From: Patiria miniata
Lineage: Eukaryota > Echinodermata > Asteroidea > Valvatida > Asterinidae
DNA: 64,000 nt
NCBI RefSeq assembly: GCF_015706575.1
Contig: NW_024037047.1
Span: 3,290,632 to 3,354,631 of the forward strand
Direction of reading: 5' to 3'
Made by a program: the position numbers and the translations under genes. The notes beneath the pieces are model-generated. The model saw nothing but the letters and a program-made list of their open reading frames with translations. It did not search any database and had not been told where the DNA came from. Each line of letters opens with the position of its first letter. The first letter of the stretch is position 1. Positions 24,701 to 35,452 of this stretch are shown in pieces.

Positions 24701-27700
24701 ATAATCTTCAGAACTGTGCACGTACAATCACTTATAAGCAGTTTGTTTGCTTTGGACATGAATTTGAATCCACTTCTATAACTTATTTCAACTGTTTTTT
24801 TTTTTCGTTTTGTATAATGCAGTGGAAAATAGCTCTTCAACCAAACCTGTTGAAAGCATCTTTTAGAAATCGTGAAATGGTGTTATTATGCCAATTGGAA
24901 TACAATGTTTGAAATATGCTCAACATGTAGATGAAAATCGCTGTCAAAAGTTCGTTTCCTTCTTTTTGCAGCACCCTGTAGAGTTGTACATTCATTATGG
25001 TTCGTTCTCACCCGTAACATAAAAACAGGTGACACTTTTCCTCTGGACAACGGGACTGTCATCAGGAATAACACTTCAACCTTTGACACTTCTAAGATAC
25101 AAGAACTAAAATGTCCCGCTGGTACGAATGCCATTGGGATGAATAAGTCAACAGTGATCTGGTCGTATGGGCCGCCAAAGGCTACAACAACTACTACGAT
25201 TGGTCTGCTAACTCTACCAGGTGGCACTCCGGCGATGTCTCAGGCTGGATGCTTCGGCATAACATCTACAGGATCCCTCCTCCTGAAAAAATGTCTCCAA
25301 GAATCTGACGTCAGATACTGGTGTCACGTCTTTACCTACGGTGATGTGTTGCACAGATCCTACGTAGATGTTATCATCAAAAGTAAGTACACTGAAATTG
25401 AACATAAGAGACGAACGATCCTTTAATTGTCTTTTTAGATTGATTGGAAGCATATCACGGATGTCGTACGCCAATCGACACACTAAGTCTTTAAAAAAGC
25501 CACTTTCAAAGGGCGCTCTCCACTTTTTTTTTAGGACAAAGTAAGTACAAAGGGTGTACTCTTGCCAAGGAACATAGGAACACTGACCAGACTTAAGGCA
25601 GTGCGATCCAAGGCAATTGCCGATTAATATCAAACTATTTCGATTTTAAGACAACAACCCTGTATGGTTTTGTAATTTATATCGACAGGTGCGACCCAGT
25701 ATACACCTGCTACACTGGTTCTAGTCATCTGTGTTTGTTTATCTGCGATAGTCATCGTGGCTGTGTGCTTAGTGTTGAAATGTCGCAGACGATGCCGGAA
25801 TGGTGATCGGGAGCAAGGACGCTACGAAAAGGTTGATCAGACAGGTATGTGACATGTTCTCCCTCAGTCGGCCATATATGTTTGACAACAAAAGTAAGTC
25901 GCCAAACAAACAGATTTCGTGTCACCATTTGACATGAAATCTCCTTAATGATGCAACCACAAACTTATCGTATGACTTCCTTCGCTATGCGAACCAGGAC
26001 ATATTCTCCTTGTTTAACTGATGATTGTGATAATGACTGTTATCTCATGCCTCTCATATTATAAATCGAAGTATATTTGTTTATTTTGTTGGGTTAAGAA
26101 ATATCCTCGCCCCTTACGTCATGTTTAATGTCCGATGAGGTAACACTAAGTAATACCGACCTTGCAATATCCAAATAAATAAAATGTCTTTAGATATAAT
26201 TGCCTTGTTAGGCTTTTCACTGTTAACGTTAGTTATTTCAATTATTGTATCTGTCATTGTAATTAGATCCAGAATTGCACTTCCAAAGACTGGTCGAAGG
26301 AGTCAAAGACTTTTTAAAAACGATCGTGTTCAGTCTTCCCACTTTACCTTGGCCTTCGGGGGACGATGCTATCTTCGCTCCAATGGATGCTGTATTTACA
26401 CCACCAGAATTGTTTAGTATCTCGTATATTAAAGGTAGCTCTATAAAATACAGATTGGAGTCAATAAATGAACTGTTTTCTGATAACATATCAGATTTGT
26501 CCGGTCATGTTCTTTTGCAGGGGAGAGATGGAAGTGGTAAGAGTACCATCTTCTATAAGATAGCTCAAGACTGGCTAATAGAAAACCCCTGTTCTGATTT
26601 GTGGCAGGCAAAACTGGTCTTTCTTTTATCATGCAATGCCATTCTCCAAACTAGAAACATTGGAGAGGCAGTTTGGCGTCACATGCTACACATGCAGACA
26701 GCTTTCTCACCAAGGTTAATTAACAATTACTGTGCAGATCACCCAGGCGAAGTGGTAATTCTTGTGGACGACTGCAATGACAAAGCTGACGTCGAAGGTG
26801 TAATGAAAGTCCTAAAAGACCAGGGTCTTCTTGAATGCAAAACTGTTATGGCAACAAGGCATGCGCAGTGGGCAAATGATATCTGTAAAGAACGTAAATT
26901 ACGGCATGTTATTACCAGCGGGTTTAAAGCTGGTGACATACATCAGTACGTTAAGTTGTTGGCTACAACAGAAGCAATAAGTGGTCCTGGTGAGTTGGAT
27001 GCTCTGGCGAGTCTCTCTGAGTATTTGCGTGCAGATATCCTGCCGCCAAGGCTTTCCTGTCTCCCAGTCATTCTCCGCACTTTGTGTAAGTTGTCAGAGT
27101 GGACGAAAGGAAAAACATTCACAGACTTGCCAACCATGACCGATTTATTTACCAGGTTAGTGCGATGCTTGTTTGAGCAGAGTCAACCCATGGCTGAACA
27201 GGATACACACATCAGGGAAGAAAGATACCCGAAAGAAAGGCTTACAAAGGAACAATTGGACATAGTTGTTGGACTTGGTAAGGTTGCCTTCTTCAAGATC
27301 GTTGAAGGGTCTGAAAATCCTGTTACATTTACCAAGTCTGACTTTGTTGATGAATCCGGAAATGGGCAGAGTATCCTTGACATTGGTGCGAAGGTGGGCC
27401 TCATCTGTTGTGATGAGGAGGTAGACTTAGAGTCTGAAACAAGTGACGAGCCTTCGTCCAGGAAAGGTAGCAAATGTCTGTGTTGCACCTGTGGGGATGC
27501 TTGTAAACCAGAAACTGGGACCGAGGATGCGGAGTTGCTTCCGCTGCGACATAAATCTGGTGAAGTCAAGTTTGCACTAGAGGTTCTGCAAGAGTATTGC
27601 GCTGGTGTGTACATGTCACACACAAGAGAACACATCTCCACATTGATGGATGCAATCGAACAAGTTGATGTTCTAAAGAATGTTGACAAACTGGCCAATG

Positions 27701-28914
27701 TGTTTGCTTTTGGAGGAGGGGAAAGTTCAACTGCTTGTTCTGCACTCGTGGAACATCTAGTTTACGTTATCACGGAGTCTCGGCCAAGAGTACAGAATAT
27801 TTCAGACGTTATACAGTTGCAGAAATTGATGGAGTTGTGCCTCCAACTGAACTTCGAAGGCAAATGCAAAGGTTGTATGAACAAGCAGCTGCGTTCACTG
27901 CTAGTCTCCTGTGGGTTACTGTTGGTTAATATTTCCGACCACAAGTTGCGGCTTCTGACCTATCTTCTGAAGCACGCTGAGCCAGAACTTACAGAATTAG
28001 GCTTGAATCTAGAGTCAATTGAACTGTTCCGGTTTGAGAAGCATACTTTTGATGAGATCGAGGAGTACATGAGTTCTTTCGCTTCGAGGGCAAACAAGAA
28101 CATTAAATTTGAGGTCATGGGTACTTTAACCTCGAAAGAATTGAAAATGCTTGAGAGGATCGAGTCAAGAGACAAGGATGAGCTACTCTTCCTCAGCAAA
28201 GAGTTGAAAGACACTCACAATATCTACACTCTGGAGTCCGTTGCTCTGCACAATCTTAGGCAGTCGGGAGACCGTCGTTTGTCCAGCTCTCCTAATGATT
28301 TCGTTGAAAGTCTTTCGAGTGTGGTGAATGCAAAAGAAATCGTTCTCATCGGGTCGATTTTGAGATCGGACGACATTTGCAACTTTGTCAACAGTCTTGG
28401 AACCTTTTCTTATCTGAAGAAAATAGATTTCCGATTAAATGGGAACATTGATGACAAAGCCTTCCAAGCCATAATGATGTCACTACAAACATGCATATGT
28501 CTGACTGATCTCAGGTTGTCTGTTTCCACGGTAACTAGCGTTGGGTTCCATCGAGCGAAAGTGGCCATCACAAAAAACCCTGGCTGGTCAAGGTTGAAAA
28601 CTCTGTATATGCTCCATGTCGCCGAGCCAAAATCATTTGCAGTGTTCCTTACAGTCACTGTTAAGCACCTCAAGCAACTGACATACCTTCACGTATCAGG
28701 ATGTGAAGGTCATGACAACAGTTTACCAGAGGAAATTCTCAAGGATTTTGAGAAAAGCATGAACGAATCAAAGCTTGCCGAAAACGTTGAGTTTGTTTTC
28801 GAACGGATGGAGTCCTTGAAGACAAGGGTTCCATTAAAGATTCGAAGGGAAAAGGGACCAAGCAAAGCACATGATATTCCTTTTGGAGGCATTGTAACCG
28901 AAGCTCCACACTAA
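18685..28914 (+). CDS. Gene B: Ig(x4)-TM-NACHT-LRR membrane receptor (spliced, 7 coding exons)
   Basis: Exons 18685-18757, 20113-20448, 22568-22918, 24122-24451, 25029-25382, 25689-25844 and 26267-28914 join in phase 1 to 1415 residues. The order is signal peptide (1 to about 17), Ig1 25-136, Ig2 137-253, Ig3 254-363, Ig4 364-481, TM exon 482-533 and NACHT-LRR 534-1415. All NACHT motifs are intact, so this is the best candidate for a working copy among B, C and D. It carries two unusual glycine-to-cysteine changes in the Ig domains. Its Ig1 is nearly that of C, its Ig2 that of D, and the first part of its NACHT exon is unlike all others. Confidence 0.82.
19838..19917. repeat. T-rich tract ending in a G run, before gene B exon 2
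   Basis: About 70 bases almost wholly T with scattered C and A, then ten G. Equivalent tracts occur at 36816-36898 in C and 54529-54610 in D, each about 200 bases upstream of the Ig1 exon; gene A lacks it. Confidence 0.6.
20113..20448 (+). CDS. Gene B exon 2: Ig domain 1 (V-set-like)
   Basis: 112 codons. Core residues are IPCRSY, AVYWYRG and YLCQVV. The highly conserved glycine before the second core cysteine is replaced by cysteine (SDACRYLC; GGC to TGC), which could disturb folding or create a new disulfide. Apart from this and a few other changes it equals the C exon. Confidence 0.8.
21000..22080 (-). repeat. Antisense A-rich repeat in gene B intron 2, possible LINE 3' end
   Basis: Read on the minus strand it ends AATTGGTATTAAAGTTGTCTTGA followed by short TTTAATCTAAT-like repeats, as some LINE tails do, and has an open frame without recognised domain. 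C (about 37975-38820) and D (about 55680-56130, shortened by a deletion) carry the same block. Assignment to LINEs is a guess. Confidence 0.3.
22568..22918 (+). CDS. Gene B exon 3: Ig-like domain 2
   Basis: 117 codons, core TLPCQCAL, VVYWSTG and LRIWCHVF. From TQIIGARF to the end it matches D (TSAQ/TSVQ, DYTI, LNFFSGLNSTLRIW, DVHIEG) and not C or A, although Ig1 of B groups with C. Confidence 0.82.
23102..23570 (-). mobile_element. TTAA-flanked MITE, copy 2, in gene B intron 3
   Basis: Bounded by TTAA at 23102-23105 and 23567-23570. The same intron in D (near 57149) and C (near 39887) has a single uninterrupted TTAA in the text AAACGTTAAAGGCAG, so the element inserted in B after the duplications. 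Ends are CCCTAAAAGGGCC and GGCCCCTTTAGGG. It is the inverse orientation of the copy at 8530-8978. Confidence 0.88.
23900..23960. repeat. (GACT)n repeat in gene B intron 3
   Basis: Runs of GACTGACTGACTG separated by short interruptions. Counterparts are at 40197-40258 in C and 57509-57572 in D. Confidence 0.7.
24122..24451 (+). CDS. Gene B exon 4: Ig domain 3
   Basis: 110 codons, core IPCIAW, VQWFKVD and THTGRYACVPD. Position PGFCVGNG has cysteine where A, C and D have glycine. GRNQT, NDTH and NSTD are possible N-glycosylation sites. Confidence 0.82.
25029..25382 (+). CDS. Gene B exon 5: Ig-like domain 4
   Basis: 118 codons, core LKCPAG, VIWSYG and ESDVRYWCHVF. The C-terminal piece (KKCLQES, FTYGDVLHRSYVDVIIK) is closer to A than to C and D, which read FPDGDVVQRSYVDVVIK. 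Confidence 0.82.
25689..25844 (+). CDS. Gene B exon 6: transmembrane segment and juxtamembrane tail
   Basis: 52 codons. The helix is about LVLVICVCLSAIVIVAVCLV, followed by KCRRRC. The cytoplasmic end reads RYEKVDQT, keeping the YxxVD tyrosine while neighbouring residues vary. Confidence 0.8.
26267..28914 (+). CDS. Gene B exon 7: NACHT NTPase with LRR-like tail, terminal exon
   Basis: P-loop GRDGSGKS (residues 619-626), Walker B VVILVDDCND (DD at 701-702), sensor VMATRHAQW, EVLQEYCAGVYMSH, then the LRR-like tail with LKKIDFRLN, LTDLRLSVS and LTYLHVSGCEGH. Segment IENPCSDLWQAKLVFLLSC and LHMQTAFSPR differs from A, C and D. From the AEQDTHI region onward it is very close to C and to the pseudogene at 9163-10895. 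Stop TAA at 28912-28914. Confidence 0.88.
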
Positions 28915-28919
28915 AAACT

Positions 28920-29115
28920 GTGTTAAACAATTAAACACAATTTGGCTATCAATTTGTTAACATGTTTAGAAGCTACACATTGCGGTCCATTCTTAAACAT
29001 CCATGCTCAATTGCTAAACACTATCCGTCCTCCCTATAAACATGTTTACAACCTGAATGATAGCAAGAAAGTGTTTAGAAAAGTGATTAGGCCTAATTGT
29101 TAAACTTAAAATTGA
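28920..29115. repeat. Possible short inverted-repeat element after gene B
   Basis: Starts GTTAAACAATTAAAC and ends CCTAATTGTTAAAC, giving imperfect inverted ends of about 12 bases. The matching block follows gene C at 45184-45374. It contains several TTTAAACAT-like words. Genes A and D do not have it directly after the stop. Confidence 0.35.
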
Positions 29116-29700
29116 AAATTACTAAGTGCAAAAGCCTGTTGAAAATAACATTTGCCTGGAACAAGTAACCACAAGATAAATATCTTGGTGTTCACATCGA
29201 TTGTAAAATGAAATGGATAGAACATATTGACTATATTGCATCTTCTGTCTCTAAAACAATAGGTATTTTGAATAGACTCAAAAATTCTTACCTACACAAA
29301 CCCTTTTTCTTATTGTGAAAAGCCTTATATTTCTTCAGTTTGATTATCGTGATCTTATATGGAGTGGTGCTTTCAAAATATCAATACAACCACTGCTCGA
29401 TATACTTTTGAACGAGAGCAGGAAGGAATATTCTTAAGGTCTCACTAGGTTGGAATACTCTTAGCAATGTGGTTCTTCCACTCGCTAGAACAGAAAATGG
29501 AAGAAGAACTTTTAACTTCAGGGGTGCCAAGGCTTGGAATAAATAACCGCAACATTAAAAATCTCCACATCCAACAAGTCTTAATCGCTTCGTCAAACTA
29601 CTCAAACAGCTTAGAAAAAAAAGAAACAAAAATAAAATGCACAAAAAAAAACAAAATGGGGGGGGGGGGTGTGTCATCTTGCAGTGATTTTTGTATTGTA
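29116..29700 (+). mobile_element. LINE 3' remnant after gene B
   Basis: Matches the 3' part of the LINE at 45990-47290: frames read KYLGVHIDCKMKWIEHIDY, then a C-terminal block like NFRGAKAWN. The reverse-transcriptase core is absent. Relative to the C copy about 1.3 kb is missing, with the break joining the short element above directly to the LINE at a TTAAA word. Confidence 0.75.
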
Positions 29701-30385
29701 TTGTAAATGTATGTTGATCTGTGGAATTCCTATTTTATTTAAGTTTAAACATTCTTACATTGGTCTTTTAATATTTTAATCGTATTTTAATGGTGGTTTT
29801 GTGTGAGCTGGGATCCATAGGAGATCAGTGAGTGTGTTTTCACTAAATGGATCACCCAGGATAAATAAGAAATAAACAAAGTAAATAAATACATATCTTA
29901 AGTGCAACATTAATTTTTTTTATACTGATTATCACCAGACAGATGTGTATGCGTGCGTATTGTTAGCCAAGATATGCAATAGCGGTAAAGTGATGGAGCT
30001 GTGAATGGTTCTATGCGTTTCTATGTATATTTGTTTTGTTTTTAAATATTTTTTTTATCGACTTTATGTCACTTTGTATAGGATTTGTACCGCATTGAAA
30101 ACGCAATAAGTAATACTTATCAGATCTTTGAAGGTTTTGCATATTGCTTATGGAGATCTATTGAGATCGTATCATGCTTCATGAGTCTTTAGTTGTACTA
30201 TGGCTTCAAGCCCTTCTATTTCTTATTGTGGTTTATGAGTGATCTTTGCGTAGCTACTTTCAAGTTCATGGACCGCACTTCTGATCAGTGACGTCGTTGA
30301 TAATAACATATTTCACTTTCGAGACTCTTTTCATATTGATTTTGAAGGACACCTGCATTTCCAGTCAACATCGAAGAAAAACAAT
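29700..30385. other. Spacer B-C, first part
   Basis: No gene seen. Shared with 47280-47868 after gene C and, in part, with 8990-9160 after A (text around GATATGCAATAGCGG). Confidence 0.5.
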
Positions 30386-30582
30386 GGACCGATCCAGTAA
30401 GCACCGCCCCATGGTATTCTGACCAATCACAGCCGTGATTTATGTCCGACATGCGTGCACAAAAGACCGACATGCGTGCACGCGCGCGTTTGCGCGCGGC
30501 AGGAAAATGCAGTGTGGCATTGGAGAGGAGCACGTGTTAATTTGCCCACGTGCGCACTGGGCGGGGCTTACTGGATCGGTCC
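30386..30582. mobile_element. GC-rich MITE with 24-base inverted ends between B and C
   Basis: Ends GGACCGATCCAGTAAGCACC and GGGGCTTACTGGATCGGTCC pair over about 24 bases with one mismatch. Spacer C-D has the uninterrupted text AACAATTGGCATT (about 47864-47876), so the insertion is real and duplicates only AT. The interior is CpG-rich (GTGCACGCGCGCG), unlike the surroundings. No coding capacity. Confidence 0.82.
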
Positions 30583-33500
30583 ATTGGCATTACATAAGAA
30601 ACAACTTTCGAATAGTTATCGTGCATTGATACAAGTTGTGTAATTTCTACGATCCGAATAGTTCTAACTCTTCATTGGTGCTTCCCTTCACTAATATAAA
30701 CAAAAAAATACCATTTGAATCTTACAACCTTTCCGTGGATTTCTCTTGTATTGCTTCAGGTATTTTTTTTTTCTATAAGCAAACTGCAAAACTGAATCTT
30801 AGGTGATAATTGATCATAACGTTCACATGATGCAAGACGTGTTTGGCCTTCAACGTATAGTAAACAATCTTTGATGCGACCAGTATTTGTGAAAAAGGTA
30901 GATTTGGCACAACAAGCTACCATATATTTAAGTATGAAGATCTAATGCTTTTTTTCAATTCGATGATACATTTAATGACTTAAATAATCAAAATTACGCA
31001 CTGTTTGTGAATGCAAATATCAAACTTCGATTGATATATGTTTATTTGTCTTTTAGTATATGTAAAATATATGTAAAATATCTCATGTACTGTTATTTTT
31101 CCTTCTCCAAAATTACTTGTATGTCTACTCAATTTTAAAAAAAATCATAATACTTATGTATGGACCATGTGCTCTGTAGCGTCATGCCCTGAGGCGACCG
31201 CTGGGCAAAACAGAGTTTGCCCAGATTAAGCCACTCACTTTTAAACCAGTCACATTTTGAAGAGATAAACATGCAATGCAGGAAAGAATCGTTTCCTCAT
31301 TATCAGGCATCAAGTAACTGCAACATCCAATGTCATAAAGAAATGCAAACTAATGGGTATTAAGGGAAGTCAAATATGCCCTACGACTAAGAAATCTGCT
31401 TTTGCCTTACTGGGCATTTTCGTTGTGTGTATTTGAGTATAATTTTAAATGACCCGTTTCAGAATGACTGACTTTCTAGTTTCTGATCTTTAATGTACGA
31501 AATCAAAAATGTTGTTCAATATAAAAATTGTAAACTACTCATACGTGTATATACAGAATATCCAATCTTTACGTGTATACACAAGTCCTTTTGCTAAACG
31601 TTAAAAGGACTGGATTTGATTCATCTTGCCTGTTGCACCATCGTTTTCATTATTCGTTGCATATGCTTTGTATTTTTTTCAGAGTAAACCTGAATCTGTG
31701 TGCACTTTACATTCCGCATGTGTTTTTTTTTAAGATTCTAAAAACAACTGAAATAAATGTCACGTTATGTATTGTACAAGCCAAGTATACCACGCTTCCG
31801 TTTTCATTTCTTCTTTCACCTTGTTGTTTCATCCAGTCCTTTAACAGTTTGTCCATTTCACTATCGCAAGTATGAAGAGGCATTAGCGATTGGAATCAAG
31901 TCTAAGACGCGGTAAAGGAACCAATTCGACTTCCTTTAGATGGTGTTAGGATCGGGCTGTCAGAGCCACGGCTACGTCTATTGCCAGCATCTGCCCGCGT
32001 ATTTGCAGCCGGCGAGGACTTGGACCTTCAACTCTAGATATAAGATTCCGATGCGGCATATAGACATTTAATGTTTCTACCGTAAGCGCTCTCGCCAGAA
32101 CGACGTACAGTCCTCCGATCGTGTTGGTAAGTGGGCGTTTAGTCTGCTAGTGCTGGCTCTTTTTCGTCTTGCCGCGTATGTCCAAGATGGCCGTGATGTT
32201 GTCTATCCGTTTCAGCAAAGAGCGACTCGCTTTCGATCCAGCTGTCAGCGTGTCTGATCTTTGGAGAAGATAAAATGCACCTTTCGATGAAAAGATTGGT
32301 AAAGGAAAAGTATATATATATAGTTCTTTTTAGGAAAGTGACTGTGAAACTTAATGCGTTCTAGGGTATTTACAGCATTAAACCCATGTTTTTGAGCCAG
32401 TGAAGGGGTTCAGTTAACAAGGCCGATATCTGGGCACAAATACAATAAATATCATATTCAGTGAAGCATCAATTTATGAATAAAATTTAATTGAAAAACA
32501 GAGCATGTAACCTTTAAGATGCAGCAATATGTACAATATGTGCAGATGGACTGACGTCATTTACATCTTTAAAACGGTACCTATCAATATTGCGTCTCCA
32601 GTTTGCCGCAAAGCACGCAATTTTTGGACATTTAATTTATGGTAACTCTTATTTAGATTCCACGTGATGACAAGAAAAGGCAAGCTTAGAAAAGCTCAAC
32701 CAAGAGCTATAACAAAAATGCAGTCATTACCTTCAGGCGGAGTTATAGAGAGTATCACTGGGATGATCACCCTTTGAAATTATAACAATGCATTAGCAGT
32801 ATACAGGGTATAAAAAAATGGCAGGACCATTGTTTGAAGAACGTTTTGCTTGTAGCACTTTAATATCTAGGATATAAAAGCTCAATTAATGAGCTTTTTA
32901 TTTGTACAAGAATATTAAAATCCGTTGGCATCCTCATTTATTTTTCAAGTTACGGAATTTTGAACACATTTATTATTTTTTCTTGAATATGGAAAACACA
33001 GTTAGGCGGACTTAGTCAAATCCGTTGTCTCCATGGGGTTGTCCTATCCAAACTATTTGGCTATTGTGAGACGTAAAGCAAGTTCAATCCACGAGTGACA
33101 ATCAGTGAGTGAGTCAGTGAGTCAGGTGTAAAGATGACCATAGTCTGGCCCCTCTGGGATCAATGAACAGCAAATGCTGATTACTGAGAAATGCATATGT
33201 TGAACGTATGTATTATTTGTATATTATATTATTAATATCTATTATTATTATTAATGACAGTGTTAACGCTTTTAAACCTAATGTGGTTATTAATTCAATA
33301 GGCCTATACCTTGAACTGAAAAGACGAAATAATTAGCAGAATGGGAATCCCATCATTATTCAAGGGTGTTATTCCCCCTTTGATTTTAAAGGTCTTTTTA
33401 AGTTTCTACAGATATACAAAAATAACCAAATGGAAACTCCCTTCCACAGTCTGTTGTGATATCAAGCCCAGGCATAATACACTGTTCATATAACGCAGTA

Positions 33501-35330
33501 GTGTAAATACTCTTGGACCTTGTATCTTAGGCGTATCAGTTTTGCTGATGCTGTATGCATAAATACTTGTGTTATTGCTTCCCGTGGCCATTTCTGTCTG
33601 GATTCGGAACGAAATCCTCAGGTTCGCCAGTTACCACAAGGACCATGCACATTCTTTCAAGGTGTGACGTTAACCACAAAGAGTGCTGACACCGTTTGAG
33701 TATTTTATGAAACTCTGGTGAGTAGCTGACATTTTCTTTCGCTTCAATTCACATTGACATGTAGTCATTATTACTGAAGGCTGTAGGCTTTCATAATGTG
33801 CCTCTAAGAATTTGTCCTTGCTCTACAGGGTTTTCCCAAAATGCCACCCACAAAGGGACATCATGATCAAATTAATGACAGAATTACCATCATTTGGGTT
33901 TCATCATAACCTAGGGGCAGTCAGCTTCCAATTGATATATTGGATGTATTCTTCCGGTCATGCATCACTGAGTTCCATTGTTTTTAACACGGTTTGTAAA
34001 AAAACGCATCAGTTTGTTGTAAACCAGTTGAAATACTAAACATCGGACATTGATGTTTAGTCACGGGACACATAATGTTTGTCTTCTGAATATGTTATCA
34101 ATGAGGTAGGAATATTCCACGTTTTGTTTTATTGTAGGTTCAAAATACGGACATTTAAATTTCTCAAAGCAATTCATAATCTTAATCATTCAGGATTTAA
34201 CATCTTACACGAATCACCCTCCAAATGCCGACCTACCCTTTTTATACCCACGGCGTTGGTTTGAGCTGCTGATGTATGTTGGTGGGTGTATAAGTTTGTT
34301 TCTGCATTCAAAGGGGGAGGTTGAATAACAATGGACAACAGAGTCCCAAGTTCCGAGAGGTCCCTAATTTGGATTCGTGTGCAAAACATATGAGAGGTCC
34401 TCCTGAAAAGTTAGTACAAACAAAAGAGGGACAATATGGGGGCCCCCGATTGCAAGCAAATACACATTTATGATGGTGCGTAGGTGGCTAGTGGGTTGGT
34501 AGGTTTGTGAACAGTTAACTCAGCCATATAATGAATTCATGTAACTCGAGTATTACATCTTTGAAAACACTGATGCGCTTGCGTGTAATTTGCATTTTGT
34601 TGTTGTTGCACATTAGATCACGCCCCATTCGGGTGCACGGACGGTGTCGTATTAAAGCCGTCTTCTCACGTTACCCGGTTGCCGTGGGTTGTACAATTTG
34701 GTATTTGTTCAGACGTCTTCAGCGGTGGGGGAAATCTTCCATCCCCCATCCCACCATTCCATGTTGATTACGTAGATTATGTCCTTAGTCTTGGCCTGCA
34801 CATCATAACGGTTTGAAATGGACTGCTCAAAACCTTGTTCTTTAAATACTTTCTCTCCCACCACCAAAACAGTTACAATGAGTCAAATTCAGTTTCACTG
34901 GAGGTCATTCCCTAGCACGATTCAGTGAAACAACGGTGTCCCCAAAATTTCCTTAAAGCATTTCCTGACAGGCTGGGGGTTGGGACACCGTTTTGTGCCC
35001 GCTCGTCAATGATGTTTGGATATGCATGTATAGTTTCCTTGATGTTCGATATGCGGCACAAGTCTGTGATTAAATCATGTTTTCTTGATGCTTTCTTGAA
35101 TTCTCCTTGAAGCTATACATCTTATGTCTGGTTGTGTGCTTCGAATTTCGAAACAATGAAACTCAGTGATGCATGAAAAGATGTATACATCCAAGATATC
35201 TTTAGGAACCTCACTGAACACAGTTAATGATAAACTCATGAGTATTGCCATTAACGTCATATTTTGTTTATGTTATCCCCTTGTCAACAATGACTAACGG
35301 ACGATTTACTCTAGAATGCGATTGGTGTCA
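30583..35330. other. Spacer B-C, remainder, and upstream region of gene C
   Basis: Homologous to 47872-53320 and, from 32990, to 16326-18640. It includes a GC-richer block at 31920-32280 with a donor-like GTTGGTAAGTG at about 32122 and an AAGATGGC word at 32184; this could be promoter DNA but nothing proves it. A TATATATATATAG run lies at 32311-32322. A possible 5' UTR exon ends at 33717 (CTCTG|GTGAGT). No protein-coding frame is recognised. Confidence 0.45.
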
Positions 35331-35379
35331 TTTTCTTTCCAGAGAACTGCATACGTATGAGCTTATCTCAAAACCGGAC

Positions 35380-35452
35380 ATGTTTCTAACGTTCCTGTTC
35401 CTCATAGTTGGGCTGTGCGGTGTTGAGAGCAGAACATGCCCAGCCAGTTCTG
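35380..35452 (+). CDS. Gene C exon 1: signal peptide
   Basis: Encodes MFLTFLFLIVGLCGVESR then TCPASS, donor GTAAAG. A small neutral residue before VES (LCGVES) fits signal-peptidase cleavage better than the glutamate-containing core of B and D (LLVELCSV). Confidence 0.75.
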
